From assembly GCA_025765595.1 (NCBI GenBank), contig JAIVFH010000008.1, positions 434,001 through 498,000 of the forward strand: a DNA stretch of 64,000 bases, in the 5' to 3' direction. This document shows positions 46,657 through 56,968 of the stretch, one piece after another. This stretch comes from Obelidium mucronatum. Lineage: Eukaryota; Chytridiomycota; Chytridiomycetes; Chytridiales; Chytriomycetaceae. Every line of letters starts with the position of its first letter. Position 1 is the first letter of the stretch. The position numbers and the translations under genes were made by a program. A model generated the notes under the pieces. It saw only the letters and a program-made list of their open reading frames with translations. It did not search any database and was not told the DNA's origin.

Positions 46657-46751
46657 ATAATGCGACATGATGACACTGTTTTCCTGATTATGATTTCTCT
46701 TTGTGGTACTGTCAAGCATTCATTTGGTGCGGTATGAACGTTACAAGTTAC

Positions 46752-47317
46752 TATTGTGAGCGCAGCGCAAAATCCAATTTTGGAGCAAATCATTTGCGCA
46801 CATTTTTATTTGCGCCCGGTTGTTCCGATTGCGCTATCCACTACCATCGCTGATCCATGCATCGCCGCCGCACCAGACCCTTGCCAACATAGAGGAAAAA
46901 ATACAAGCTTCGTATTGATCTGTGACTTCGATCCATATTTGTTGTGTTTGGGTGTTTCTATTTATAGACTTCAACTTCCGCCGGTAGTTATTTAATAAAT
47001 ACAATGTAATTCTGTCAATCTTCATCTTTATTTTAGCACTCCATTTCCCAATTATTAGTTGCATTGTGGGTTCAATTATTTAGCAAGCAGGAATTGCCCT
47101 TGCCTAATAAAACTCATCGTCTTCAGCAGATAATCCAGGGATTCAGACAAGAATTATTATTGTAAGACAATGTTATGACAATTCAGCACGATTTGGCGTT
47201 GATTGAATGATGGGGGGTGGGCTGGGAAGCGAGCGCGCAAATGGTGGGCAAGATTTCGGAATAATCGGAGCGCAAATGATTTGCTCCAAAATTGGATTTT
47301 GCGCTGCACTCACAATA
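46752..47317. mobile_element. MITE-like element with 48-bp terminal inverted repeats
   Basis: Left repeat 46752-46799 and right repeat 47270-47317 are reverse complements over 48 bp with one mismatch (shared core GCGCAAAATCCAATTTTGGA). The 470-bp interior has no coding frame. It lies between the 3' ends of two convergent transporter genes. ACGTT occurs near both ends but not flush with them, so I cannot define a target duplication. Confidence 0.8.
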
Positions 47318-47570
47318 CACGTTCTGAAAGATTGAGTCTCTTCAATTTTTTTTTCCCTTGGAGAAATGCAATATCGAAAAATCTTGCCAAGAACTCTTTC
47401 ACGCACGCGCCACAGCTTTCACAAAGCACAAATTGAATATTTTTTACTCACAAACGACTTCCATCCTTTTCATTTCGCTCAATGTGTAGAGATATACATT
47501 CGCATCAAAAAGTAATAAATGAGGTCATATTTTAATGAACTATATAAAAAACGAATTTGGCCTTTTTTGT

Positions 47571-49062
47571 TCAGGCATCAGTCTTTTCCTTTTCCGAGCC
47601 AACAATTTGTCCCTTTCCATCACGCATTTCCATTCCTTGAATATCCGTACCAACAGTTTCCTTCATAACCACAAGAGCAATCAAGAAGCAAACAGCAGCA
47701 GTACCAATTGGGTAGAACAAACCCCCGAAAATGTTTCCAGTGTTGGTAGCAATGGTAACACCGATAACTGGAACAAGTCCACCAAAGATACCGTTTCCAA
47801 TGTGGTATGGAAGAGAAAGGGAAGTGCAACGAATCGGAGTTGGGAAGAGTTCAACGAGGTACGCGGCAATTGGACCGTAAACGAGAGCAACAAGGTTCAC
47901 CATCAACCACGTAATGAAAGTGAGCATGGCGGGGGAGTAAGCATCACGGTAAGGCTCGGAGGTTTTGTTGTTTTCGAAGGGACGGAACGCGTGCAATCCC
48001 ATGTAGAAGGGGTAGAACAGGGCAGCTCCAAGGAACATTCCAGCAAGAATGAAGGGTTTACGCCCGAACTTGTCACTGAGGTGACCAACAGCAATAAAGC
48101 TTGGAAGAGCAAGAAGAGCAGCGATGAGGACAATAACGTATGAGGTTACAAGTGGGACTTTGAGAGTGGACTGGATGAAAGTCAAGGTGTAGAACTGGGC
48201 AGTGTACCAAACGACACCTTGACCCATGGTGGCACCAAAGAGCGCAATGGAGACAAAGTAGAGGTTGTAAGGACGCATGAAAGACTCAACGAATGGGTTT
48301 CCGACCATCTTGTTTTGGGCTTTGGATTCGGCGTACATTGGAGATTCGGCCATCTTGAGACGAATGTAAAGCGAGGCACCGACCAAGACGATCGAGAGAA
48401 TGAAGGGGAATCTCCAGCCGTATTGGACCCAGTTGGCATCACCCAAAGCGGTACGGAAGATGAGAATGACAGCGAGGGACAGGATCAAACCTCCAGTGGC
48501 GGTGGCTTGGAGGAACGAAGTCCAGAATCCACGGTGCTCCTGTGGACAGTGTTCGGCAATGTAGGTAGCGGCTCCACCGTATTCACCTCCAATGGCAAGA
48601 CCTTGGATGATACGCAGGATGATCAGGAGGACACCAGCAGCAACACCAATGTCGTTATAGGTGGGGAGACAACCACACAGGAACGTGGATACTCCCATCA
48701 AAACAAGACAGAAAGTGAAAGTGAATTTGCGCCCAACTCGGTCTCCAATGTATCCAAAGACAACAGCACCAAAAGGACGGAACATGAATCCCACAGCAAA
48801 GGCAGCCAACCAAGCGATCAAGTCACCGGCTGGAGTTCCCGTCTTGTAGAAGAGAGAGGCAGTGGTGGAAGCCATGGATCCAAACACGAAGAAGTCGTAC
48901 CACTCTGTTGAAGAGTGATATGGTTGCAAATTAGTTGCGCCTTACTAAGTCTGATCTTAGTTTACCGATCAGGGTTCCCGCACAGGAGGCGATAACGATC
49001 TTGCGCAATTGCTCAATGGTAACATCAGCGTATGCGGGAGTGACAACAGCCGGGGTAGACAT
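47571..49062 (-). CDS. MHS-family (ProP/ShiA-like) metabolite:H+ symporter
   Basis: Twelve-helix MFS transporter of the metabolite:H+ symporter group, which in bacteria carries proline/betaine, citrate, ketoglutarate or shikimate. Exons 49062-48966 and 48904-47571 join to 476 aa; the single intron is 61 nt and falls inside LI|EWYDFFVFG, the family's first-helix signature. Loop 2-3 holds GYIGDRVGRK; helix 4-5 has GLAIGGEYGGAATYIAEH; loop 8-9 holds GHLSDKFGRK. The C-terminus is charged (GSEKEKTDA). The best-known members are bacterial, so an old transfer with later gain of one intron is possible. The substrate cannot be told. Confidence 0.85.
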
Positions 49063-49817
49063 TTTCAGGTGCTTTCTGGGACTTGTTTTGTGAGTGCGTC
49101 TAATCTATTTATAGCCATCTCTCCACCCATAAAAATTTTCTAATTATGAAAGGAAGTTTCACGATTAATTTTTAGGCGAAATTCCCAAGTGTGGGATTGC
49201 TACTATGGCTTTCCGCCATCTTGCAGACCCTCGAGCAGTAATATATGCTGTTGGTGGGATGTAGAGCGCACTAGAAACCATGTCCATGAATTGAAGTTGC
49301 TCACCTGACAAGGCACGCTCATTTCGAATCAATTTTTTCCTGAATTTTTCATAAATTTTTGTTGTTCGCCAATAAGTTTAGTACCAGCCATGATTCTAAC
49401 TTAAAAACAGTGGGGTAGATAAACTATTTCTTGTTGCTGTACATCAATAACACGGTCAGGTGCAACTTTTGGTGTTTGGCTTGTTCAGACTGTTCAGCCA
49501 CCCGATTTGTCGTCCTTCGTGAGGGCTATGTATCACCAGATTACTCTCTGATAATAAGCACTATCGCTTCATAACAATGAAATCGTTATTATTTTGGTCG
49601 TTCAAAGCTGGCGAAATGTTCTGTGAGCAGGAGCCGCCGTATGTTAAAACGGTATCAGAATTCAATTGCATATTTGTCTTTATTTAATCAGTAAAGCGTA
49701 TATAATGAATAAATCCTGTTTAAGTTTTTTCGAAGATGCGGGAATATTCTGGAATCTTTGCACCAAGAAATTTTGTTGTACTCAACCACAACTGCGCATA
49801 ATTCGTAAACTATAAAA
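49063..49817. promoter_or_regulatory. Divergent intergenic region, MHS transporter / acidic protein
   Basis: 755 bp without a gene. Apart from the TATA box of the MHS gene I see no repeat, RNA gene or conserved-looking frame. The ends are AT-rich. Confidence 0.4.
49106..49113 (-). promoter_or_regulatory. TATA box of the MHS transporter gene
   Basis: TATAAATA on the minus strand, 44-51 bp upstream of the ATG at 49062. Placement suits a short leader. Confidence 0.5.
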
Positions 49818-50609
49818 ATGGCCTTTACCAAACACCTAAAAATATCAACCCAAAGCCAATTAGCGAAACGAAATATGTCACCACAATTCATTGTTATCCA
49901 GAACCCAAGACTGTTTAAGCGAAGTGTCAACAAGACACGCTTGCCAGCCTCGATCACCCAGAAGCGATTGACAAAAGAGCCAAACTTCAAGTCATACTAC
50001 CGCAAGCACTGCTCTAGAACTCAAGACCTCTTGGAGGAGGAGGACAGCGACAGCGATCAAGAGTTTGAATTGGAACTTGCAGTCCCTTCCAGAAAATACC
50101 GACACTACCCGCGACGCGACTTCCACAGATACGATGACGAAGAGATCACGTCTGAGTCCGATGATGATCATACCGATGAGGGCGAGGCTTCTGATTCAGA
50201 TGATACAGACTCGAATGCTGATTCTGTTGAATATTTGTTCGAGCCAGCTGTCTTGGATCGGTTCAAGTCTCACAAGGGGCTTCGATCGAATGCGAAGAAA
50301 GGATCTTTTGGGCAAGGGTATGGCGTCTTAAAGCGATCTACCCATGTTGATTCTTCAAGTGATTCATCCGACAGCTCTTCGGACGAAGACGAAGACGACA
50401 TCCAGTTTTCTGATTTAGAATCAGAGCCGGAGAGTGAAGACGAAGAGGGTATTTTCTACATGTCTGACGATGACAATGAAGATGTTGACTCGGGGGAGTC
50501 AGCGTCTGATGATTCCGATGTTGACTCTGAGCGCCTTTTGTACTCACGCTCGTTGTCTTCAGAATCTGAAGACAGTGATTCGGAATCGGAAGTGGTGTTC
50601 CTGATGTAG
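49818..50609 (+). CDS. Acidic Ser/Asp/Glu-rich protein, unknown
   Basis: Intronless, 263 aa. The first 65 residues are basic (LKISTQSQLAKRN, SYYRKHCSRTQ) and the rest alternates acidic-serine tracts (DSSSDSSDSSSDEDEDD) with short conserved-looking islands such as EYLFEPAVLDRFKSHKGLRS. The serine-acidic tracts are typical casein kinase 2 targets. The architecture resembles nucleolar or histone-binding acidic proteins, but I recognise no family. Confidence 0.55.
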   Translation: MAFTKHLKISTQSQLAKRNMSPQFIVIQNPRLFKRSVNKTRLPASITQKRLTKEPNFKSYYRKHCSRTQDLLEEEDSDSDQEFELELAVPSRKYRHYPRRDFHRYDDEEITSESDDDHTDEGEASDSDDTDSNADSVEYLFEPAVLDRFKSHKGLRSNAKKGSFGQGYGVLKRSTHVDSSSDSSDSSSDEDEDDIQFSDLESEPESEDEEGIFYMSDDDNEDVDSGESASDDSDVDSERLLYSRSLSSESEDSDSESEVVFLM

Positions 50610-50804
50610 TTCTCTTTTTTCTTTCACCGTGACATTTGTTTTGCATATAATCTCATGTAGACACCAAATAAACACTGAACTTTATTTAAGACAACACATA
50701 TTGAGATCATTCTCTCTCTTCACTTTTATACGTATTGAGTGATATCAAACTCAGTGAACGAAAGAAACAAAGAAAATTGTGCCACAGAAGATTTTGGGTG
50801 GTGC

Positions 50805-52556
50805 ATGGAAGGTGGTCGGCTTCTGATTCTCTGCCTCAGCTGCCTCCTCCTGTTTGGTAATTACTACTCCTATGACAACCCAGCGGCACTTAACCGCCAG
50901 CTGATGGTTCACATGGGCCGGGACTATGAATCGTGGCAGGTGGGGGAACATCGCCATTGTTTGAGCCATCTGTCTAGGCGACGAAGCTGACCGTGTCTTT
51001 ATCTTCTGCCTAGTACGAACTAAATCTGCTCTATGTCGTGTACTCGTTTCCCAACATGTTCTTGCCGTACTTTGGCGGGCTCCTCGTGGACCGCCTTGGG
51101 ATGCAAGTGTTTATAATTTACTCCAGCCTTGGGTGCCTCGGACAGATCGTATTTTCCCTCGGAATCCATTTGAAAAGCATCGGAATCGCGTTGGTCGGCC
51201 GGTTTTTATTTGGTGTTGGTGGCGAGTCATTGGTGGTTGTCCAGGGGTGCCTTATGGCTGCGACATTTGAAGGAGACGAGCTTGCATTTGCGCTTGGATT
51301 GAGTAAGTTTTCTTGCTTCTACCAAGTCAGCGCTGAAGATTCTGTTCGTATTTATAGATTTATGTGTATCGAGACTTGGATCTGTCGTAAACGCTATTCT
51401 TTCTCCTATTTTGGACAAATACTTTGGGGTTGAAGCCGCAATACTTGGAGGAACAACCGCGTGCATTATTTCCTTCATTTCCTCCTTGATTCTGTACTGG
51501 ATTCTTCCAGAGAGCGCAAAGCGGCGGGCTTCTGTTCGAGCAGTTATATCCAGCGAAGTCGCTTCTCCTGAAACTCTGTTTCCAGTAGAAGCGCAGCGGG
51601 TGTCTTGGGAAGCCGATCCAGAAGACGCAAGTGAAGACTCGGACGATACTGCTCACAACCAGTTTCAGCAGCGGCCTCGATCTATTCTTCATCACCGCCA
51701 CAGCTCAGAAGTCTTGTCAGCAATTCCTACCGAATCTACACCGCTCCTTTTTGTCCCCCCTGAGCCGCCTCACACATATGGCTTCTGCAATGCATTTTCA
51801 GCTTTTCCTATTGCTTTCTGGATTCTATGTCTGATGTATGTTGTGTTCTACGGTACAGCGTGGTGCTTCAACAACACGGCGTCGGATTTTTTACAAAGCA
51901 AGTGGTATCCAAATGATACAATTACAGCAGGGCTGGTTATGAGGTGATTATATTCATTTATTTATTTATTCTATCGGGCTTTGAATATGATGGCAACATA
52001 TAGTATCCCCGACTCCACATCGTCTATCCTTGTTGTCGTTTGTGGTTACTTCCTAGACACCTCCCGCTTCGGAACAACTCTCCTCATGTTTTCATTCATG
52101 GCGATTACCGGAGTGCACTTCTTGCTGGGGTTCACTTCACTTAACCCAGTACCATCGCTTATTGCGCTGGGAGTTGCCTACAGCATCAACCCCGTCGTAA
52201 TTTGGCCGTCTATAGCGATGGTGATCCAACGACAACAACGGAAACTGTTACTGTCTCGAGAATCTGCGCGGCAGTCTCTTTACGGAAGCACGTATGCGAA
52301 TCATGATCTAGAACAAGGGGAGCAGATACTCGGAGCAGCGTATGGGGTTTGCACTGCAGCTCTCAATATGGCTTTGACTGTGATTCCGCTTTGTGCAGCG
52401 TGGATCCGGGTTGACAGTGGTGGCGGTTGGGAGGGCCTCGAGACGTTTTATGGAAGCCTGGCGGGCATAGGGTTTTGTGGGGCGTGTTTGCTATATTGTA
52501 TGGATGGATTGAGGGAGGGTAAAGAATGTGACGATGAAGAGATTGTAGCTGTGTAA
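50805..52556 (+). CDS. MFSD1-like major facilitator transporter 2
   Basis: Paralogue of the transporter at 44991. Exons 50805-50939, 51014-51302, 51358-51943 and 52004-52556 join to 520 aa. The start is the ATG at 50805 (MEGGRLLILCLSCLLLFGNY); an upstream frame from 50739 lacks an ATG. Intron 1 is extra relative to the first copy; the other two fall at the same places. Shared blocks are SPILDKYFGVEAAILGG, CFNNTASDFLQSKWYPND and AAYGVCTAALNMALTVIPLC. The central loop is longer and acidic (EADPEDASEDSDD). The copies differ clearly, so the duplication is not recent. Confidence 0.72.
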
Positions 52557-52612
52557 CTTGGTGGTCAAGTCGACAAGAATCATTCGACGAATTCAGACAA
52601 ATTCATATTTAA

Positions 52613-53209
52613 ATGCGCAACCAAAACCCTCCTAATAAATCGATGTTCACTATTTCTGCGCGCAAAGCTCATCTATCAGACGCAGCCGCCATTGCCGCAG
52701 TTCATATCAAGAGTTGGAATGAATCAATGAGACCGTTGAAGGTGTACTCAGACGCCCACATTGACATGGTTAATGCAAGAAGACTTGCTCAATACAAGGA
52801 AGGACTCAGGAGCGTTGAAAACGGGGAGAGCGATCGATTGTATGTTGTTGCAACAGCAGTAACGGCTGAAGGAGTGTCGAAAGTTATTGGGATATGTATC
52901 ATGGGGACAAGCCGTCTTATGGAGGCTTACCCAGACTACCCACTCGAGCTGATGGCTCTATACTTGGGCTCTGAATATTATGGCAGCGGTGCGGCCACTA
53001 AAATGATTGAAGAGGGTATTCGGTTGCTTGGATGGACAAAAGAAAGTGGAAAGATGCTTTGCGAGGCTTTGGAGGTCAACGAACGTGCAGTCAAATTCTA
53101 CAAGAAGATTGGAGGAGCAATAATCGGAAGGGAAGTAACAACGAAATATGGCGGTTTTGCCGTCCCAATGGTTACATTCGGTTGGGATCAAGTGCCAATA
53201 TTCAGATGA
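52613..53209 (+). CDS. GNAT-family N-acetyltransferase
   Basis: Intronless, 198 aa. It begins MFTISARKAHLSDAAAIAAV from the second Met (52643) or from 52613; typical GNAT N-termini start ~IRxA...D, so both are possible. The acetyl-CoA region is LELMALYLGSEYYGSGAATK followed by MIEEGIRLL; the helix-loop ends VKFYKKIGGAIIGRE. The substrate is unknown. The style is that of bacterial acetyltransferases and the gene has no intron. A decayed copy follows 17 bp downstream. Confidence 0.8.
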   Translation: MRNQNPPNKSMFTISARKAHLSDAAAIAAVHIKSWNESMRPLKVYSDAHIDMVNARRLAQYKEGLRSVENGESDRLYVVATAVTAEGVSKVIGICIMGTSRLMEAYPDYPLELMALYLGSEYYGSGAATKMIEEGIRLLGWTKESGKMLCEALEVNERAVKFYKKIGGAIIGREVTTKYGGFAVPMVTFGWDQVPIFR

Positions 53210-53226
53210 ACAATCAAATAAAAGAA

Positions 53227-53590
53227 ATGATAACATACCGACACGCCATTCCATCGGACTCGGAGCAATGTGGCCGGGTATATAATGAGGGCTACCCGCA
53301 GAGCTTATTGAAAAGGAAAATGGCAATCGCATGCCGCCTGGAGTGATTCACGCCTTTGAAACAATTCTGATTGTAGCCGTCGTATTAGGCGAGACGTCTA
53401 GTGAGGTGATTGACCCGGATATCAATTGGAGTTGCAGTCAATGTATATTGATGCCAACTACATGGGCGGGGAAATGATCCGGGAAGGGATCCGATTGTCT
53501 CCGGAAAGCGGCAAATTTTTCGTTAGGGTTTTTGAAAAGAACGTTGCTTTTTAGACTAAAAAATTGGGCGGAAGGGTAGTTAAAACGTAA
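53227..53590 (+). pseudogene. Decayed copy of the GNAT acetyltransferase
   Basis: After an ATG at 53227 the start (MITYRHAIPSD) resembles a GNAT N-terminus. A frame change and stop follow near 53346. Further on, LELQSMYIDANYMGGEMIRE, GIRLSPESGKFF and TKKLGGRVVKT align with LELMALYLGSEYYGSG, GIRLLGWTKESGK and YKKIGGAIIGRE of the intact gene. A TAG at 53552 and missing segments make it non-functional. It arose by tandem duplication. Confidence 0.75.
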
Positions 53591-54159
53591 ATGAGCAAAG
53601 GATGGACATTCCCAGAGTTAATTCTCTGTTAGTTGGGATTCAGTAACTGAGGTTCTTGTAATGTTTCGGATCTTGTTTGGACAACCTCGGAGCGCCACCG
53701 GCGGTGCCACACAAAACCATTTGCACAATTAAGTAAACGCGAGTGATTGTAGTGTTCTGCTGCTGGTTCTATTGCCAGAAAATCAAACTTCTATGCGCAC
53801 CAGCGACCCATTCAAAAAAGATAGGATTTAATGGAATAAGGAGTTGTGGAGAACGGAAATGAATTGTATCGCCACCATTTTTCATTACGAAAATGAAAAG
53901 CCCCATAATCAACCCCCGAAACAGAAATTAATGGATGTCCTTTGATGGACCTGACAACAACCGCCGGGATTCTTCCTTCCATTAAACGCTGCCCGATTCA
54001 TATGGAAATGCTTATTTTTCAGTATGGATCCTTCTGGGTGGCGCCCTTGTGTAACAGCTTTGTTTTCAGAATGGTGCAATTTCCTGACAAAAATTTCATT
54101 CTTCTTCAAGCGGCCATATAAATTGACGACCGGCACAGAAGAACGAAAGAAAAAACACG
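53591..54159. promoter_or_regulatory. Intergenic region upstream of the OPT transporter
   Basis: 569 bp with no supported coding frame. A TATAAA lies at 54117-54122. Nothing else stands out. Confidence 0.4.
54117..54122 (+). promoter_or_regulatory. TATA box of the OPT transporter gene
   Basis: TATAAA, 38-43 bp upstream of the ATG at 54160, implying a very short 5' leader. Confidence 0.45.
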
Positions 54160-56467
54160 ATGTCTTCCCAAGAGTTGGACGAAAAGAAAGAAGACGAGAA
54201 GATTGAGCTCGAAACCGGAACTTTCCTTGTCGCCACTGAAGGAAAGGAGGAACTGAATCTGGCCCAGGAAACTCTCCTTGTCGATGGTTGGGGGCACGAC
54301 ATCATTAAAGCCATTGTTTCCACCGATGATGACCCAACGGAGCCAGTCCTTACATTCCGCTTCTGGTTGCTTGCTACTCTTCTCGGAACGTTCTCCGGAT
54401 CGCTTGGTCAGTTGTACACCTTCAAGCCGCAAACGGTCCCGGTCTCGTCCCTCATGCTGGCTGTTTTTGCGTACGTCTTTGGTATGCTGTTATCCAAGGC
54501 GCTCCCGCAAGGAATTCTGAACCCTGGGAAGTTCACCAAGAAAGAACTGGCATTGATTGTCATTGCAGCTGCTACTGCCGGTAACGGTGTCGCCTCCACT
54601 TACATCATTGGAGCCAAAGACCTTTTCTTCAACCAGAAGTTTTCATACGTGGATGGTATCATCTTGGTTCTTACCACGCAGTTCATCGGTTACGGTGCCG
54701 TTGGTATCTTCCGTTCCGTCCTTGTCTACCCTCGCCGTGTCTTTTTCCCAACTGCCCTTGCCGGAGTGTCTCTCTACGAAACACTCTTTTCTAGAACTGT
54801 CAATGACAACGCCTTCAAGCTTTTCTGGGCTGCTTGCGGTGGTCTCTTTGTGTGGACTTTCTTGCCACAATACTTGGCCCCGACTTTGATTGGTGTGTCT
54901 GTCTTCTGTCTTGCAAACCAAAACAGCCCACTCTTTACCCAACTGTTTGGTGGCGTTAACAATAACGAAGGTCTTGGAATTGGGTCTATCTCCTTTGACT
55001 GGAACAACATTGGTGATGCTGGAATGTGAGTTTCACTGCCGCCTTTGCTATATTCCATGTTTTTCTAAATTGCAAAATGCTTATAGGACTTATCCATGGG
55101 TTACTCAAGTCAACCAGATGCTCGGAATGGTTGGCTGTGTTGTTGTCATTCCTATTCTCTACTACAACAACGTTTGGAACGCCAAGACTTTCCCATTCAT
55201 GGCTCAAGGTCTCTACACCATTGAAGGCAAGAAATACAACCAAACGAAGATCCTCACTGCCACGAATTCTTTGGATGAAGCTGCCTACGCCAAGTATGGA
55301 CAACCATACTACTCGACTTCTTGGGCCTTCAACACAATGATGCAAAACATGTCTGTAACTGCCGGTATTGTGCACGTCCTTCTTTGGCACGGAGCCGATA
55401 TTATTGCAGCTGTGAAGCAGGTTTTTGCAAAGAAGAACGAGGCGGCCACCAGTACCACTGAATCGGGAGTTATTGGCGATGTAGACGTGTCTTATCGTTT
55501 GACTTCAGTTCATCCCGAAGTTCCACAATGGTGGTACTTGACCATGATGACAATTGCTTTTGGTCTCGGTTTCTACATTTGTGTCAAGGACGATATTCTT
55601 CCATGGTGGGCTTATATTGTTACAATCTTGATGGCCTTCTGTTTTATCATCATCTCTGGTCTGCTTGCTGGTATCACGGGATTTTCGCCCCCATTCAAGA
55701 CTTTCATCCAGCTCATCGGAGGTTTCCTTGTCCCAGGAAAGCCAATCGCCAACATGTACTTCACTACCTTTGGTGCCAACACTATTGCTGAAGCCATTGC
55801 CATGACTGTTGACTTGAAAATCGGTCAATACATGAAAGTTCCACCAAGAGCCGTTTTTGTGGCTCAATTGTATGGAGGATTTGTTGGTGCTTTGATCCAC
55901 TACATTATCAACCAAATCGTTTTGGAAACCAAGCACGACATTCTCCTTGATCCCAACGGTGATAACAATTGGTCTGGACAGAACATTATCGGATTCAACA
56001 CCAAGGCTATTACTTTCGGAACTTTAGCTCCCAAGATCCTCGTCGCCGGTGGAACTTATGAATGGTTGTCTTACGCGTTTATTCTTGGTGCATTCTTGCC
56101 GATTCCATTCTGGCTCGCCCACAGATTTGCGCCAAAGGTTGGTTTCAACATGGTCAACACTGCTATTTTGTCTTGGTACTTTTGTATCTTCACTGTCGGT
56201 GTCAACTCTGGTTGGTGGTCCCGCAACATTCTTGGTTTTGTATTCCAGTACTACTTGAGAAAGTACAAGCCAGAATGGTTCAACAAGTACAACTACATTC
56301 TTGCGGCGGGTTTGAATGCAGGTACTCAGCTGGCTGTCTTTGTGATGTCTTTCGCGTTGCAGGGTGCCGGTGGAGTTACCATTGACCCACCATTCTGGGC
56401 GCTGAATCCAGATCCAGCCAAGGGAGTTTTCTCTGACTACTGTACCAGAAAGAAGCCAACATTTTAA
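54160..56467 (+). CDS. Oligopeptide transporter of the OPT family
   Basis: Proton-coupled importer of small peptides. Exons 54160-55025 and 55087-56467 join to 748 aa; the intron sits at A|M..TYPWVTQVNQM. The N-terminal acidic tail leads to DDPTEPVLTFRFWLLATLLG, a standard OPT opening, then about 14-16 membrane helices. Further family blocks are GSISFDWNNIG, TGFSPPFKTFIQLIGG and NMYFTTFGANTIAEA. The tail ends SDYCTRKKPTF. The frame is clean. A peptide transporter near fungalysin D and two MFSD1-like genes suggests a local interest in peptide use, though gene order alone does not prove co-regulation. Confidence 0.92.
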
Positions 56468-56968
56468 ATGATGAGATTGAATAATTTATCTGTGTATTCA
56501 AACGTAAAAATAAAAAAGCGTATTCTTTTGATCACTGTTGTTGTTCACGTACTGTTATAGTGTTGTATCGGTTTTAATTATAGATTATCAAAGTGTACCG
56601 GCGTTGTTAACACTGCTCGGTGAGAGATTTTTAGCCACGAGCTAAAGTACCGTAAGTCTAGTGAAAGGCGTTGAATATTCTTGATAAAGGCCCTCGATTC
56701 CATAATTATGTAAAGGAGGAAGGATGCCGAATTGACAGGGAAATGAAGAGAAGAAATGAGACACAGTTTATTCCTTCATTGAACAAACGAGTTCTCCGGT
56801 TAGCCAACCAGAAAATCAACAACCACAACCACGGTATCCGACTTTGGGGGTAATTGTGCGCTAATTTCTCATCAACTCTGAGTAAGTTAACCACTTCAGA
56901 ATTTTGATTTCTTTATTTTCTGCACAGATTGTTTTTCTTTATTATTCGTTAATACATTATTTTCTTAA
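56468..56968. other. Intergenic region between convergent genes
   Basis: 501 bp between the ends of the OPT and WOPR genes. It is AT-rich. A short open frame at 56671-56853 has no recognisable product. I see no RNA gene. Confidence 0.35.

Noticed and set aside
48219..48911. 230-codon frame opposite the MHS transporter
   Set aside because: Antisense shadow; low-complexity protein with no family features.
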